From the NCBI GenBank assembly GCA_014656495.1, contig BNCN01000008.1:432825-496824 (forward strand): a stretch of DNA of 64,000 nucleotides, read 5' to 3'. Positions 63,783 through 64,000 of the stretch are shown one piece after another. This DNA is from Comamonas sp. KCTC 72670 (GTDB lineage Bacteria; Myxococcota; Myxococcia; Myxococcales; Myxococcaceae). Position 1 is the stretch's first letter, and every line of letters begins with the position of its first letter. The notes beneath the pieces were generated by a model, which was not told the origin of the DNA, ran no database searches, and worked only from the letters and a program-made list of their open reading frames with translations. The translations under genes were made by a program, and so were the position numbers.

Positions 63783-64000
63783 TGAGAGTCCCCCGCTTCC
63801 GTGGACACCCCCGATGTGATGGAAGGGTGTTCGATGTCGGAGAGCGAGAAGAAGCAGAGGCGACAGCGGCGTAGCTTCAGCCCGGAGTTCAAGGCCGGGC
63901 TGTGAAGCTGGTGCTGGAGGAGGGCAAGTCCGTCGCGGAGGTTGCGAGAGACTTGGACCTGACCGAGACGGCCTTCCGCAGGTGGGTAGAGCAGGCCAGA
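63783..64000 (+). mobile_element. Left end of an IS3-type insertion sequence (partial)
   Basis: The sequence from about 63783 (TGAGAGTCCCCCGCTTCCGT then GGACACCCCC) looks like the terminal inverted repeat of IS3-family elements, which commonly start TGA/TGT followed by CCCC and GTGGACA. The first transposase frame begins 51 bases later and runs off the window. The right end, target duplication and second frame are not visible, so the exact boundary is a guess. Confidence 0.55.
63834..64000 (+). pseudogene. IS3-family transposase OrfA, frameshifted and truncated by the window
   Basis: ATG at 63834 with GGAAGGG upstream opens SESEKKQRRQRRSFSPEFKA, a standard OrfA start. At 63897-63899 the run GGG seems to lack one G: the frame then hits TGA at 63903, whereas reading on in the +1-shifted frame gives AVKLVLEEGKSVAEVARDLD and TETAFRRWVEQAR, the expected helix-turn-helix. 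So one base is missing, by mutation or sequencing error. The rest lies outside the window. Confidence 0.8.

Overview
The window is a stretch of chromosome from a delta-proteobacterial myxobacterium, most likely a member of the Myxococcaceae (Myxococcus, Corallococcus or a close relative). This is inferred from very high G+C (by eye about 70 %, with G/C in most third codon positions), densely packed genes with GTG and TTG starts, an Ser/Thr kinase, a DUSAM-type protein and a TIGR02996 (repeat-companion) protein, both typical of myxobacteria, and many lipoproteins. Because of the base composition almost every gene carries long antisense shadow frames; those are left out.

Layout. 1-4416 (minus strand): a PAS-GAF histidine kinase, then a multihaem c-type cytochrome lipoprotein and a FIST sensor that look co-transcribed from a promoter with an operator-like palindrome. 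4616-7681: a RapA/SNF2-type helicase. 7850-11970: a compact four-gene Tad-type operon (TadE/TadG-like proteins and a secreted partner). 11981-15737: small unknown and membrane proteins. 15842-19500: an MsbA-like ABC exporter, an unknown gene and dnaJ. 19672-25003: envelope genes (LpoA-like lipoprotein coupled to a WD40-like lipoprotein, an FNR-like flavoprotein, a degenerate GT51 protein). 25011-31474 (minus): Ser/Thr kinase, glycine-rich lipoprotein with its partner, and an orphan CpaF ATPase. 31585-35008: uracil-DNA glycosylase, thioesterase, single-domain response regulator, M24 peptidase. 35176-39180: a histone-H1-like-tailed TPR protein and gyrA. 39272-41562: DUSAM protein, Cys-rich lipoprotein, PfkB kinase, NTF2-like protein. 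41707-45362: a complete ferric-iron ABC importer. 45452-48164: DUF1232, SDR and membrane proteins. 48686-51801: a MerR-VIT/vWA operon with a cluster of operator half-sites. 52037-56035: DUF2721 and a treT-nfeD-slipin operon. 56249-60029: small lipoprotein, amidohydrolase, NhaR-type regulator and an RpoH-like sigma factor. 60118-60190: tRNA-Phe with a strong terminator.

Beyond the tRNA (60250-64000) the character changes: a TIGR02996 protein, a TIGR04141/DUF6119 'sporadically distributed' protein with visibly lower GC, and an IS3-type transposase reading frame broken by a one-base deletion. This looks like an accessory block beside a tRNA and is the likeliest place for something undescribed, possibly defence-related. 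No CRISPR array, rRNA or riboswitch was seen. The unexplained signals I rate highest are this block, the GACAGT/ACTGTC half-site cluster in front of the MerR gene, the tight linkage of trehalose synthase to NfeD/slipin, and the GT51-like protein without its catalytic signature.
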